Assembly (NCBI GenBank): GCA_030998015.1
Contig: JARWMV010000245.1
Span: 372,001 to 436,000 of the forward strand
Direction: 5' to 3'
Length of the DNA: 64,000 bases
Source: Ceratorhiza oryzae-sativae
Lineage: Eukaryota; Basidiomycota; Agaricomycetes; Cantharellales; Ceratobasidiaceae
Part shown: positions 1 to 11,964 of the stretch, piece by piece
Position numbering within the stretch: position 1 is the stretch's first letter
Layout: every line of letters begins with the position of its first letter
Translations under genes and position numbers: made by a program
The notes under the pieces: model-generated
The model's database searches: none
Seen by the model: the letters and a program-made list of their open reading frames with translations, nothing else
Told to the model about the DNA's origin: nothing

Positions 1-1239
1 AACACTGTCGTGTTATACGGATCGGCGCTATTGTAGGCACCCAGCAACAGCGCACGGGCACTCTCTAGCTTTGCGCCTTCACTCAACCCAGCCGCTCGCC
101 CTGCTTCAACCCCCAAGACCCGTGCAGTTGCTCCCATTTCGGCGTTGAAGAGATCTTCCGCATCGACGCTTCTCGGTCGAGGAAGGCCAGAGTTGGAAAA
201 GAATCCCATGTCAGAAACAGGTCCCGAGGCAGAATGGTGGCGTCCTGAAGATCCGTAGGTGTCTTGACCCAAACGTCCGTATATCTCGTGGGCACGTCCG
301 GCCACGTAAGAGTCGCGTTCATCAGCAGGGTGTTGGTTGAATCCCCCCGCACCGTTGGTCGCGTTGCTCGTCGTGGGTTTGGTTTTGGCTGTCGCATGAG
401 ACAGCGCACTACACAAAAGGGTCACGGTTAGCTCCGGGATCAACAGTGGTGCGATACTCCAACAATCCAAATGGGGCAAGTGGCGCCACACAAGGGGGTG
501 GGGGGGCAACGACTCACTTGGACGAGATAGGCAATAGAGGCCCTGCATCTCAATCAACGCACGCTGCTGGTCGGCTTCGTCGGTAAAGCGCACGAATCCG
601 TACCCTTACTAACCCCAGTCTCGGGGTTAACCTGTGTGCAGAGCATGTCAGCATTCGTCAAGTGCGTCACAACAGATAACTTGCCATGATCTTGGCGCTT
701 CGACAGCTGGTAAACGGTCGGATCACTCTGGGTTCGCGGTCAGGTCTCAGCCCGAGCAGGGGATTTCGGAATACGGCCACGAGGTCGGCGTTGGTCGTTT
801 CGGGTGCGAGGTCGCCCACAAAGATACTAAACTCGAGCTGCTTCCCCGCGTTCGGGCCAACTCCGGGAGCGATTTGAGCGCCTGGTCGAGCAGCAACATA
901 GGTTTGCTGATCTTCTTCATTGGCACGGCCCACCGCGCCAGCCCAATGAGCCTGGACACGGGCACCAGCGCCTGCCCCTATCCAGCAAACGCCCTCGGGG
1001 CTACTGTTGACTTGGGTGAACGCGCGAGCGGCACCGGTAGCCGAGGCAAAGACAAGCACAGCGCCATGAGGTTGCATACGGACGTCGAGAATATCCCAGC
1101 CCTGGGTATGGGCCATATGAAGCACATAGGGGGCGTCCATCCAGGGCTCGGGGAGCACTACATGCAGTTCCCGCTCGGCAGCGGACGGGGCTTGGAGCCG
1201 AAAGTCGGGCTCGCGCGGGAGGTCGTGTGCGAGGAGCAT
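1..1239 (-). CDS. Nam8/Csx1-type RNA-binding protein with three RRMs (3' part beyond window)
   Basis: RNA-binding protein of the yeast Nam8/Csx1 and animal TRNAU1AP type; known members act in U1-dependent splicing or mRNA stability. Exons seen: 685 to about 1239 (frame open to 1377), 518-631, and 1-408, which leaves the window. The first exon holds a diverged RRM1 (LPEPWMDAPYV) and the start of RRM2 (FSIFVGDLAPETTNADLV, then the RNP-adjacent RPFTSCRSAKIM). The second exon finishes RRM2 (YGFVRFTDEADQQRALIEMQ). The last exon ends inside the expected RRM3 opening DPYNTTV at the window edge. The first intron (632-684) is GC-AG: ATG/GCAAGT...CACACAG. Two single-base deletions break the frame, near 605 (AAGGGTACGG) and 400 (ATGCGCTGTC). 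I read these as assembly indels, though a pseudogene is possible. The true 5' exon is uncertain; 1239 is the last ATG before RRM1. Confidence 0.75.
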
Positions 1240-1377
1240 GGACGGGTATGGGCGCAAGCAGATCGGCTGGGTTGGCGTTTGGGATGGAGGTTGAGCGGAC
1301 CAGCGCGGGGGGGAGGTGCTGTCGGTGCTGTTCGTGTCAGAGCCGTGCGGCTGCTGAAGAACCGGCTGGTGCCTTCG

Positions 1378-4300
1378 TCACTCGTCGTGTCCAGGCTCGG
1401 GTGTCGAGCCAAATCGGGTGCGTAGCGGGTGGAGCGAGAGCCGACACAGGTTTGGTCGTGCCAGGTGGGGAGACCGGCGAGGGGCTCGAGGACAGCGGGT
1501 ACGGGCGAGAGACACGGCTGGGTTGCATGGTGGGGCCAGACTGGGGGAGATGAGCAGCGGCCGGGGCTATATACCCAGAACTCACGATCGACAGCGGAGC
1601 CATGATGGTCGTCGAGCACAAGCAAAGACCACGAATGATGGATTAGCCAAGACGTAAGCACCCATCCGACCGGCGGAAGCTGATTGCCCGATAACTCGCA
1701 TGCAATTTTCTGCTCAGGGGCTCCTTCCCGCCGCTCCCGTCGCCCTGCCCGACGCCCGCCCCATCGACCAGTTCCCACTCCGCCCGGCCCTCGGCTCAGG
1801 CGGGGTTCGCTGCCAGTTTCTCTCCCGCCAACCTTATTTGATCACACGCTCGTCGCCGTCGGGCGCATCGTCACCGGCCCCGCCTGTGCGAGACGTTGTG
1901 TGCGTCGAGAGCGACGCATGGCCCCCGCCACATGGCCCTCGACGTAGTGCGCCTGCCACCCGGGCCACGCTTGCCGCTTCCGGACGCGATCACCGATGCC
2001 GTGCGAGGCACGTGCACAGGAACACACAACCATAAACCAATAATGCTGTCTGGCCTGTTCCCGGTGGCGCCCACTCATTCACCAAAATAACCAGACTGCG
2101 GCGGTATCAGGCCCGGCTGCAGCACCGACTATTCAGTCAACGTTCCACGCACTTTTCGATCCGAGGCCCGCATCCCACCTGGCGGACCCTCAACCCGCAA
2201 TCACCGTCCAAAGCGGTCTTCTCTTCTTATTATCCCCATCTCCAGCCCCTTCACCCCCCTCACCCCCTCACCCTATGCCAAATTCTACTTCATCTGGGCG
2301 CTCAGTGAAACCCCCTCCATCATTGTGTATTCTCCGCACGACCCAAACACACTATTTCAACAACTGACGGGGGCATTCTGTAACACTCTCACAAACCCTC
2401 TCAATTTAACCTACCCATCCGATCAGATCTCTCGGAGACAGGCGGAAGTTGATTTTTCGGTACACGCATCCGGACCAATACCTTCTTTCCCTCTCACACT
2501 AAATTACCACATTTTCAGACCCAGACAAGCCCACTTGCCGATGACTCACACCCACCACGTTCGAGGGGTCTGGTTCCGCTCCAGAGGCTGTTGCTAATTC
2601 CCGACGAATCCAAGGGCGACCCCCCAGAATGTGAATTTCGAGTGGGGCCATCGTACTCCATGTATCTCCTACCGATTGAATCGCTCTGTAGATTAATGTT
2701 CTTATCATTCACTTGATCTAACTGCTTCGGATGTAAGAATGTCAATGGGTATCGGCAACTACGTCATTTGTGCATCATTCGTATCGTGCGCTTGTACGCG
2801 AACGGGCTTACATCAACCTTGACTCTTGGAGCGCATGTCCAGGAAGCACGAAAGACTGATCGCGAGGGTACAAGGTTTACGCGAGCGATCCCCTCCTTGC
2901 GGGATGCCAACGTTCCCAATCAGACCTCGGAAATGCGCAGCTTGGAACTAGCCGTGGTATGTGCTGCGGAATCCAGAATCCTCGCCACCTTTCGTCCGGC
3001 CAAATTAGAAAGCAGTCTAGGCACTCAAAGAAAGCATAGCGGCGCATAGCCATGTCTACCAAACTATAGCAGGAAAATGGCTCATATGCTCTGACGTATA
3101 TCTTAGCTCTTTTAAACGTATTTGGCCGCCGGTTTCATCGCCAGCAAAGATGCCGACGAGACAAATTGGAATCTGCTCGTTCCTGGATACATCCGCGCAC
3201 GAATACGTCACGTGCCATTTCCCCAGTCATGCGCTTCACATTCTCGCTCTTTCCTGCAATTTCTTTCACTCGCTCGAATCATCGTGTCTCACACGCTCAA
3301 AGTACCTACATAAAGGGGATCCATGACTGGCCTCCATCCTTTGAGGCGCAGCGTGGATCGTTTTGCGTACTTCGCCCCCCCCCCCCGAAGCGCGCTGCAC
3401 TCTGAGACTCCCGAAATAACACGGACTTCACTTTTCGAGCTCGGAGCCTGCCGAACGATTTTTCATCACGGCCCTCGACCCTTATAAACAAAAGCCGATT
3501 TTCTCTTCGGACGCTTCACAATGACTCGAGTAATGCTCCAGTCTCACACGATAGACTTTGTTCTGTCGGACACGCCACTGGTCGGACCATGAAATGACAG
3601 ATGAAAAATCCACCATTATAGTTTGACGTTGGACATTTCGCTCAGCTCCAGGAGCTAGAACAACGATCGGAGCTAGGAGCAGGAGCACTAGTGCCCAGCT
3701 TTTTTATTGATTCCTGTGCGCCGCAGTAGTAAAGGGTGTGCAATCACATTCACAGGATCGCTTCTCGGCTCAATTATTTATCCCATGGCAGTTTGTAGCT
3801 GCTGGTGTTGAATCCGAAGATGGTTGTTTGGTTATCGGTTGTGGGTTCGTAAGGCAACTGGCGCTTGCCTATCAACTAAACCTTCTTGGTCGAGCCCTGG
3901 GTACGCAAGGCGTAAGTAAAATACCAATAATGTCCGGGCTCAATACCGCTTGACGCAAATTGAGTGATTATAGCGATGCTATTCACCATGGGCGTGTCCC
4001 TCTGTTGAGCCCGTGGGGCCATGTGAAAAGGTCACAGCCCAACTGCTCATCCGAAATGTGGAACCGACTCCCATTTTTGTTCGAGCTCTTGTCATCTCAA
4101 GATCGTGCTTTACACTATAATCATCTGTCTATCGTGATTATCGCTTCGTTATCTTCACCATTCTCCACACTTGGGAGCCGTTTGGAACACCGGATTATTC
4201 ATGATATGAAACCCCCCGGACTGGCAATAACCTCGGCTATTATACTGACATTATATATTGTTCCCTAAATAAAGTCAATAGATTAGCCCATCGAAGTGCG

Positions 4301-6160
4301 GTGTCGGGAAAAGAACCCGGGACCATGCGTTCATATTGCTTGCATCTAGTCGAATAACAAAGGTGACCTCTCTTTGGCATGTGGCTTGCGGTAGCAGGGG
4401 TACTCTGAACGTAGCAAGGGCGCCTAGAAGAACCAAAAGAATGTTTCAGACCTAATTTTTAGCTGATTTTAGTTGATGGGATCAACTTCAAGAAGCCGAT
4501 ATCAGAAAGGCTGTATGTATAACCTTCGGGGGGAGCGATCCCACACAGCTCACAGAGTTACGGGCTGTACGGCATAAGACTAGCAAAGATGATTGAGGAG
4601 CAGGAGTAAGGCACCGGTTACCTTCTATCGCGGTATATTCGCAGCTACAGCTTGGGCTAAGTGCAAAACCCAAAAAGGTGGACTTTGAGGGATAGCTTCC
4701 TATGCCAAATATGGGCTTATCGTTCACGTTCCGGTTCTTTGTGCATGCCTCTTCAAGAACGCTTTTGTACTCAATCTAGCAATAACTATCATATATAGCG
4801 GCTTATGAGTAGTACTTGGCGCAGAGCTCCCCATTTTTTGTTGGTAACCGAATCAAAGTGAGCTTATTCATGCGAATTTTACACGCATATATTGCCAAGA
4901 ACTCTGACAAAATCAAGTTTCGGACCGAGCGGACGATTATACGTCAGCTACTCGACCAACTGGCCTTAGTACCACTGGGTTCCTAGACATCACGTAATAA
5001 ATCGCCTAGCCACAGCCACTCGTTTGTGTTTCAATTTGTGACTTATTCGGTAAGATACCAGTAGTATCCACTAACGATCTTCGGCAGTAGAAGTTCTCAG
5101 TCCTCCACATAAAACCGGAATAATACAATAGTCTTGATTGACAAAGATATTAACTACGCGAAATTTCACTTTCAAGCACTCGAACATCTAATTTCTCCGT
5201 GAGTGGAACCCCAGCCTCTACTTCTCTTTACTGAGACCGCAGGGTATTCGATAGCAAGATATGAAGCCGATCTAACGCACTATTTCACTTTATCGCATTG
5301 CTGGATGGAGCTTGTAAGGTAATTCATCTTCCATAGCTTCGTACTCGGCGTTTACTTCGCCTGGCAGTTTTTGCACGTCATGTGTAACCGCATAATCCTG
5401 TCACGACATGTGTTCGCAGACAAATGTTCGCGGAAGGATGTAAGGATCGGCGCTATTCGAGCTGGTCAAATCGTTTAACCCTTTACAAATAAGTCGAATG
5501 TCTTCATCCTAAAGCACGATCCGATGATTCAATCGTTTTTCATTAGACTTGTTGCGTTGACGATGAGCCTATCTTGTGAACATGTATCGACAGATTAAAC
5601 TTTAGCCGCTCAAATCAAATATTCCTCGCAATTCCGAGCGATTGTTAGCTACAAAGAGGCAGCGCACACCATTGTAGCTATTTCTGCTTGCATAGATCAA
5701 GGTAACCATCTACCAGCGCCCATCGGATAAGCCACAGAGCTGCTCTAATATCCACTTCGGTATCATAACAACGCAAGGGTATATCATTTTTTGGAATGGG
5801 AGGCCCATACTCGAGGTATGAAGATCCGCATTCCTTCAAAAGGGCATTACTTTGCCCCCTCCCACGATGTCACGAGTCCGAGCTGTGCTGGCGATCGATG
5901 CTCCATCACCGGTACAGCATTTAGGATTCATTTGTGAACTGTATGCTCTAGTCAGGCCAACTAATTGAGCGGCGTTCTGAAAGCCCATGTTGTGATGACG
6001 GGTATCGATGTAAGCATACGACCGTGCTTATGATCCGGCGAAGCAGCTGCAAAAATTACGCATAAATCCCCGTAAGGCGTGCTTCTGGGAAGACAATCAC
6101 TTTCCCATTCAGAATCGGAGTCCTTCGTGTACTATCTCTCAGTGGCCAAGCAAGAGTAAT
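1378..6160. other. Gene-poor intergenic stretch
   Basis: No gene is convincing here. The first 700 bases are GC-rich and probably contain the 5' exon and promoter of the upstream RNA-binding protein gene. The rest has only short open frames without family resemblance, a C-rich homopolymer near 3368-3381, and one recognisable relic of a DUF6533-type gene near 5380, listed separately. Confidence 0.6.
5376..5430 (+). pseudogene. Relic of the last exon of a DUF6533-type gene
   Basis: The stretch CATGTGTAACCGCATAATCC is almost the same as the start of the last exon of the intact gene downstream (about 7575-7620), which encodes the MNSVMCNR-like conserved segment. The similarity continues for about 50 bases and then fades, and no neighbouring exon is readable. 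I interpret it as what remains of a tandem copy of the 6.2-7.7 kb gene. Confidence 0.5.
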
Positions 6161-7717
6161 ATGAACGACTTGGCCATCGCTTACCAAAGGCTCAGACAAT
6201 TAGGTACTGCGTTGGTAGGTGAATCTACCAATGAAATGGGAGCAGTGATATTCTGAGTGTTGATGTTAGTTGCGAGTCGAACGGTGCTGTTGTACGACAT
6301 TTTGATCAATCTCAGTCACGAAATTCTCTACATATGGGGAAAACGTTGGTCGTTGATTCGTATGGTCTACCATCTAAACCGAGTCGGCCCGGTACTCTTG
6401 CTTGGGTGAGTACAGAAGCATCTTGGCTAATATACTATCGTCAAACAACAAGTTTCGATCAAACCTAGACTTACGACACAAGTGAGTTTTTTCGGCATCT
6501 CCTAGACTTCAACATTCTTACCGAGTGTTGTGCAGCGTTTTTCCTTCGGTCGCCTTCGCCTCAGGTTCGTGTTTCTGTTGTGCGCATTTATCTATATCTC
6601 ACGCTATTCATTAATGCAAGACGTGGGTACTGGCACAATGGGATCACCCAATCAATCTCAAAGATATCCATTTTTTCATCCAGGTGTAAGACAATAGTGG
6701 CTGCGACTTCTTATGGAACAATTATTGCGCTGATTTGCATCGCTCGTGAGAAAAGATTCATTGCAAAGCCACGCTCTCTGCCACTGTTCATTGCTCTACA
6801 GCTGTCATAACGATTAGAGTGTGGGCATTGTACGAACGGAAGTAAGTTTGAATAAGCGAGTGTTTTGCTTTGTGATCGTTGAATAACAACTCCAACTCAA
6901 GGAAATGGGTACTAGGGTAAGTAGTTACCTATTCAGGCTGAGCAAAGCCTCAATACAGCTATTATATAGTTGGTTGCTACTTGGCCTTGCGGCGGCGACA
7001 ATAGGCTCCTTCGTTGATGCCAAATATCAGATAGACGTGAGTACGTGTGGCTATCGCGCCGTTGTGAACGCACTAAATGTCATGGTCCTGTGTTATAGAA
7101 TAACGTCTACCTCCCGCATCCAGGTATGCAGTTCATGTTTGCGGTATATGCGGGGAGTCGCTTGACATTGTTATCCAGCCCCCGGACTCCTGGACGGATG
7201 CCTCGTCCGACTTAACTCATACACCTGGGTTCCGTACCTTTTCGCACTAGCCTATGAATCCATCATATTCGGGTTAACGCTATGGAAAACATGGAGACTC
7301 AACCGAGAATTTGGAACGATTAAGCTGGCTAGCCGGTTGCTCCTCGAGTAAGCATGGCTCTTAGTTTGATTGACGGCGGTGATTGACTTGGCGGGTCAGT
7401 GGTTCGGTATATTACGCCGCAGTCTTGTTGGTTATACTATTTTGCTGCGTGGGAAGTACATTCAAAAGCATTAGAGGAGCAGCTGTTGGTTCTGGGTATG
7501 CCTATTCCCCCTCCGTGTCTACTCGTTGCGCTTCAATTCTTGTGACGATAGGTTTCTAGTCGCAATGAACAGCGTCATGTGTAATCGCATGATCCTGTCC
7601 TTACATATATTCACGGACAATGTGGATCACACACATCCAGAGTTTCGGTCAACAGCTCTTCGAACAATCCCTGTATTACCCCGGACACCAACCGGCTGGG
7701 CATCGCATAGACTTTAA
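6161..7717 (+). CDS. DUF6533-type multi-pass membrane protein
   Basis: Belongs to the large agaricomycete family of seven-helix membrane proteins with an N-terminal DUF6533 domain; the function of the family is not established. Landmarks in order: start MNDLAIAYQRLRQL at 6161-6203; an exon from 6270 with VASRTVLLYDILINLSHEI and YIWGKRWSL (the DUF6533 signature); a helix near 6690-6745 (TSYGTIIALICIA); the conserved IRVWALYERK at about 6810-6842; a very short exon near 6903-6918 encoding KWVLG; the helix WLLLGLAAATIGSF; the exon GCLVRLNSYTWVPYLF with YESIIFGLTLWKTW; a helix near 7400-7490; and a last exon with the conserved MNSVMCNRMILSL and stop at 7717. Introns are 50-70 nt. One border (6405 to about 6446) is off by one base in phase, so exact splicing is tentative. 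A relic copy lies upstream near 5380. Confidence 0.7.
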
Positions 7718-8093
7718 GCTGGTTGAAATATGAAATCTCTGAAATTGTAATTACATGACATATATATTGCATACATATTTAGAGACCTACACGAACACAT
7801 GGTCGAACCGGTCTAAGAAAAACACAACGAAGCCGGTTAAAGGAAACGGGACACAGTAAATGCGAGGCGGGGGACAGAGGTCAAACGGCCCCGAAGGCGC
7901 ACTAAAGAGGACGTTCACGAGGAGAGTCACGTGGTCTGATGTCCCCTGCCCTCGGGCTGACTCGTCTGTTTCTTCCTCTGGACTCGGTCTCGTGCGGTTT
8001 GACCTTGTGATCATGTAGCACGCTAAAATTGAATGCAAAAAAAAGGAGAGTCACGTGACATATTCTGATGTTTTTCTTGCCCATCAGCTTCCG
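7718..8093. promoter_or_regulatory. Intergenic/promoter stretch with duplicated GAGAGTCACGTG motif
   Basis: No gene seen. GGAGAGTCACGTG occurs twice, around 7921-7933 and 8045-8057, each followed by a TCTGATGT- or TTCTGATG-like segment. The second copy is about 40 bases upstream of the uL13m start codon. CACGTG is the core site of Cbf1/USF-type bHLH factors and recurs near several gene starts in this window. Confidence 0.5.
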
Positions 8094-8710
8094 ATGTCGC
8101 AGAGACTTGGCCCAGTATGTCTAGCAGGGCGATTGTGCGCCAGATAAAAATTTAACGCCAAATGATGAACAGACTGCCCTTGCATATGCCCGTGCATGGC
8201 ATCACGTCGACGCTACGAATCGTGTCTTGGGAAAGCTGGCACAGCGAATTGCGATCGTACTGATGGGAAAGCATAAACCTATCTTTGACCGTGGAGGTAC
8301 GTCTGATGTTATTTATGATAGAGAAATCCAGTTACATCTACTGGGTAGCCGACTGTGGCGACTATGTCTGTGTGACGAACGCTCGGAAAGTGGTCGTTAC
8401 GGGGCGGAAGGCAGATCAGATTGTATATCGTCACCACACCATGTATCCAGGAGGTCTAAAGGAGGTACAGTACAAGACAATGATGGAGAAAAAGCCAGAC
8501 GAAGTGAGTTCCAAGAGGTGTTCGAATGTGTTGCATGTTGTTGACCTCCACGATTAGATTATTCGCAAGGCGGTATCTGGGATGCTCCCCAAGAATCGGC
8601 TGAGGGACAAGAGACTAGAGAGATTGAGAATATTCGACGGGCCGGATAACCCATTGCAGGCGAACATAACAACAGGGAGCGATGTTTTTCGGACAAAAAA
8701 CGCGCCATAA
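8094..8710 (+). CDS. mrpl13: Mitochondrial large-subunit ribosomal protein uL13m
   Basis: Structural protein of the mitochondrial large ribosomal subunit, homologous to bacterial L13 (yeast Mrpl23). Four exons: 8094-8114, 8173-8296, 8349-8503, 8558-8710, giving 150 residues, the usual length. The first exon encodes only MSQRLGP, as is typical of fungal orthologues. Then come [49 protein letters not shown] and the L13 signature [13 protein letters not shown], then [18 protein letters not shown]. All joins keep phase and all introns are GT-AG. There is no obvious long presequence, which fits the yeast homologue. A CACGTG site lies at 8052-8057, just upstream of the start. Confidence 0.93.
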
Positions 8711-8999
8711 ACACTGTACAGGGTTGGCGGGTTAATTGATGAGCGATTCACGGTTCTGGGGTCCTAACCCGCGCTATCACCCGCTATCACCATTGGAAAG
8801 GGCTCTAGACATCAATGTTGGGGAACTCGGGAACCCGCTTGTTGGAAACGTTCATCATCTATTTTCTACAGTACCAATGTCCTGTACACATCGAAAAGGG
8901 GCTCGGGGTCATGGTCTACGGGGTCCCCCCCCATAAAATTGAGGCGCTCGTTGTCCACTTGAACCTTTTGCCTCTTGCCTTGAGGTGCAACAACTAATC
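8711..8999. other. Intergenic, no feature seen
   Basis: A short spacer between the uL13m stop and the F-box gene start. It has a C-rich homopolymer near 8926-8933 and a ten-base direct repeat (CGCTATCACC) near 8772-8791. I see no gene. Confidence 0.5.
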
Positions 9000-10668
9000 A
9001 TGTCATTCTGGAGCCAGTTTTTGTGGGGATATTTCTCAGGGTAAGTCGGTAGCGGTTACCCGTTTGTTTGCTGACCATATTGCCAGCGCGGGTTCTGCCA
9101 ATGAGCTGCTCCCATCCGGGGGGGATCCACCCCTCGCCCCCCCTCCCAGACTGGATGCCAACCGCTGGGTCCCGCCTCTGCCGCCCGAGATATTCCAGGA
9201 GATTGTCTCCCATCTAGCACAGCCATTTCTGCCACCGGACTGTGCACCTTATGCTGCGTATCGTCGAAAACGAAATGAGACCTGGATATCGTTGGTTGGT
9301 GTGGCTAGTTCCAGCAAATACTACAGACATCTACTGGTCGGCCAATGGTTTCAAGTAATCGTAGTCGCCGACCCCGGTGATTGGGCTTTAGTGCGGAATC
9401 CTAGTTGGTTAGGCCACATTGAACCTCATGTTAGGTATGCTTCGTGTAACGCCGCAGTTAGCGCCTTGACTGACCCTGTTCAGGATTATAATATCAGCGC
9501 ACGGCGCCTTGACCTCATCTCTTCGCTTCCAAACTGATACTAGGATTCTGGGGTGCTTTGATCATCTAGAATCAGTTTCGGTTGACTACCATAACGACTT
9601 TCTACGGAATGGGGGCCAATACCCGTACTACCAGCTCGTTCGGAACCTGCCAGCGTCGTTGAAAAAGCTAGAGGTGTTAAACGCGCATGGCCCCGATGAA
9701 CAGATAATCAATCTCGTGGCTCAGTGCTGTCCAGAGTTGACCGAACTGAGGCTTGGGCGTTGCACTATGTTTAACAATCGAGATTGCGCGTGGTGGAAGG
9801 CGCACCCTGCTGACCACGATGCTTATATGGCAGAAAGAGGTGTGGAAGCGTACGCTGTGAGAGCACTCTCTTCGTCGAAGTGAAGCAATTGGATAAGACT
9901 GACATTCTCGGCTGTGTGGTATAGGGTGCTGTTGGTAACTTGATTAAGCATGTTCTCAAGCTTCGTGTTTTGCACATAGGCGTCTATCTTACCCCTATCG
10001 AGGCTGTCTGGACCCATCGGGTGGACCATCGCAAACTACATCCTATCTTTGATTCTATGGCGCATGAGAACCCAGAGGGTGTCCACAACCACTTGCATCA
10101 GGTTGCCTTGGCTTTGGCAAATGGAGAGGATCCAGACCCTCCCATCAACCGCAACTATCCTCCACTAGCGCGCAGAGAGATCTGGGAGGCGCCGTGTGCT
10201 CTGTGCGAGGAACGGTTCCAGGAACCTGCAGAAAAAGCAGAAATGCGTACAGCTGCGGTTATAGCCGCTCGGAGTTGGTCACTGCGCCAAGTGTCATTTG
10301 CTTCATTTACGTCGCCAGGTCGAGTTGGTTCTAGTGCTTGGGAAGTCTTGTCTCAAGACGGTGTCACAGACGAGATACTAGACAACAGCAATATGCGAGA
10401 TATGCTCTCGTTATTTGAGGACAAGGGTGAATCTGGCTACACAATCACTGTCACGGTCAGAAAGCCTCAGGGATCCGTCAACAAGGGTAGTTTGAAGGGA
10501 GGAAGGTTTACGTTCCGGCTGACTTGGTCTGACGGCCAAATCAAAGTTTCTCCCCCACTGATTGGTCCAGGGTTGAGTTTGGTGCGTAGTCGCTCAGAAA
10601 TAACCTATCACTCAACTGATCGACGTAACCTGCATCGCAGATGTTCTAGCTCGGAATCTGTTCATTAG
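9000..10668 (+). CDS. F-box-like / leucine-rich region protein
   Basis: Predicted substrate adaptor of an SCF-type ubiquitin ligase, of the kind expanded in Rhizoctonia and relatives. Exons 9000-9040, 9087-9434, 9484-9856, 9925-10668 give 501 residues in phase. The first exon is MSFWSQFLWGYFSG. An F-box-like motif follows at about residues 42-60 (VPPLPPEIFQEIVSHL). Leucine-rich segments typical of the C-terminal part of such proteins follow, for example LPASLKKLEVLNAHG, CCPELTELRLGRC and HVLKLRVLHIGVYL. The second half has CALCEERF, which could suggest a small metal site, but no full zinc motif. The target is unknown. The third donor (GCT/GTGAGA at 9857) was chosen because it restores the frame; a nearby AA/GTGAAG donor would not. 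Confidence 0.6.
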
Positions 10669-10976
10669 TGGTGGTTGTAACTTTGGTTTCCTTTGGACCA
10701 CCAAAGCCTTTGGTACTTCTTACTTTTAGCAGGTGGGGACTGGCCAAAATGATAGAGTCCAGCGCTCCCTGTTACCCTTGGAACCACGCAGAGATTTACT
10801 CGCCAGGAATACTGACCGGGCTTTGCTGGAAACAGGGACTGCCGGTTTCCGCCCACGTGTAAACTGCCATTATTTATTCGTATGGACAGTTCCTTGCGTG
10901 ATATTTTGATGTTGTTTATATTTCGCACTCAAAGCATGTTGAGCACCACGTGCCTCTCTCCGAAACCGACGACGAT

Positions 10977-11597
10977 ATGTCTGGCCTGACAGAATCGTAC
11001 TTTGCAGAGAAAATACGACCGCTGGCTCATTCACCGTAAGTCACGGTTGCTCATGGCTAACCCCCAAACTATACAACCCTCGTTAAATAGATGGCCAATG
11101 TGGACGTCGAGTGTTATCTGTGAGCCCAAACGTGCGCCATGCAAATTTTAAGCGTCATCTTGATCCTCCATACGGAATATAAAAAAAAGTCATGTCGACT
11201 GCGGGACTGAACTCCGCGGGCTCCCCCCACTCTACCAGCGAATAGGGTTCCCGTTTATATTCGTAGGCGCAGGGTATGTGCTTAGCACGGGCGACAAGTA
11301 CAACGGGAGTGGAATTGCTACAGGTTCGCTCCGGGGCCGGTTGGCCGAAGTAGAGTCCAGACCTTTTGTTTCTCTGACAGCCTCTTGGTCCTCGTGTGTT
11401 TAGCCTGGTCGGCTACGTACCTATTTCTCAACGGACGAAATGCCCTACGTGCACGAACGCCAGCCTCGTTGATGCTGGCCGCGACCGCCACGGCCACGTT
11501 GACATTGTATGGAAGCGAGTATTTCTTTTTCAACCGAAACGATGCTGTGGAGGACGTTGCGGCGTACAAACGTTCACCCTATGCTCGACCGGGATAA
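10977..11597 (+). CDS. Small membrane protein, Aim19-like
   Basis: Resembles the fungal Aim19 family of small mitochondrial membrane proteins, whose role is unclear. Start MSGLTESYFAEKIRPLAHSP at 10977-11035, continued at 11091 (WPMWTSSV). A middle exon ends around 11318 with RIGFPFIFVGAGYVLSTGD and NGSGIAT. A last exon starts near 11403 with AWSATYLFLNGRNALRART, then a hydrophobic helix (ASLMLAATATATLTLYG), and stops at 11597. The order of a short N-terminus, G-rich helix, STGD, NGSG, W..SYLFLNG and final helix is what I remember of this family. The 5' border of the middle exon is uncertain. The donor near 11330 (ACAG/GTTCGC) is weak, but phase is kept. Confidence 0.5.
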
Positions 11598-11964
11598 ACC
11601 AATGTACGGGACGAGATAGCCTGAAAGATAACGTTTGACTTTTGCCTCTAGGTATGACGCCCCATGACGTCCATGACAGACCACTCGCTCAGTATCGAAA
11701 GGAAATAACGATCGTTCTACGTTCTTTATCAGATTCGGTAAAATACATTCGGAGGGACATAGTCAAACCAAAAAGAAAGTTAAGGACAGACACCAAGGGA
11801 CATACAAGTACTCCCAGGCTTTCGGGAGACATAAGCCGAAACCACAACCATAAATACAGGCAAGTGGACAGGAAACATATTTTTTGCTACACACGATTCA
11901 GAAGAAAGGCAAACGACATGAGAGAACAAATTTTATTCGAATCACCAAGTGCCCCAGAGCCGTA
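11598..11964. other. Convergent intergenic stretch, no feature seen
   Basis: Lies between two convergent genes. It contains only short open frames with no family resemblance and is probably 3' UTR sequence of both neighbours. Confidence 0.5.

Noticed and set aside
634..1425. 263-codon plus-strand open frame
   Set aside because: It is the antisense shadow of the RRM protein exon; the minus strand has clear RRM motifs.
4280..4400. Possible tRNA on the minus strand (CCCGGGTTCTTTTCCCGACACCGC looks like a T-arm and acceptor end)
   Set aside because: The B box has two mismatches and no A box, anticodon arm or paired acceptor stem could be placed; at best a relic.
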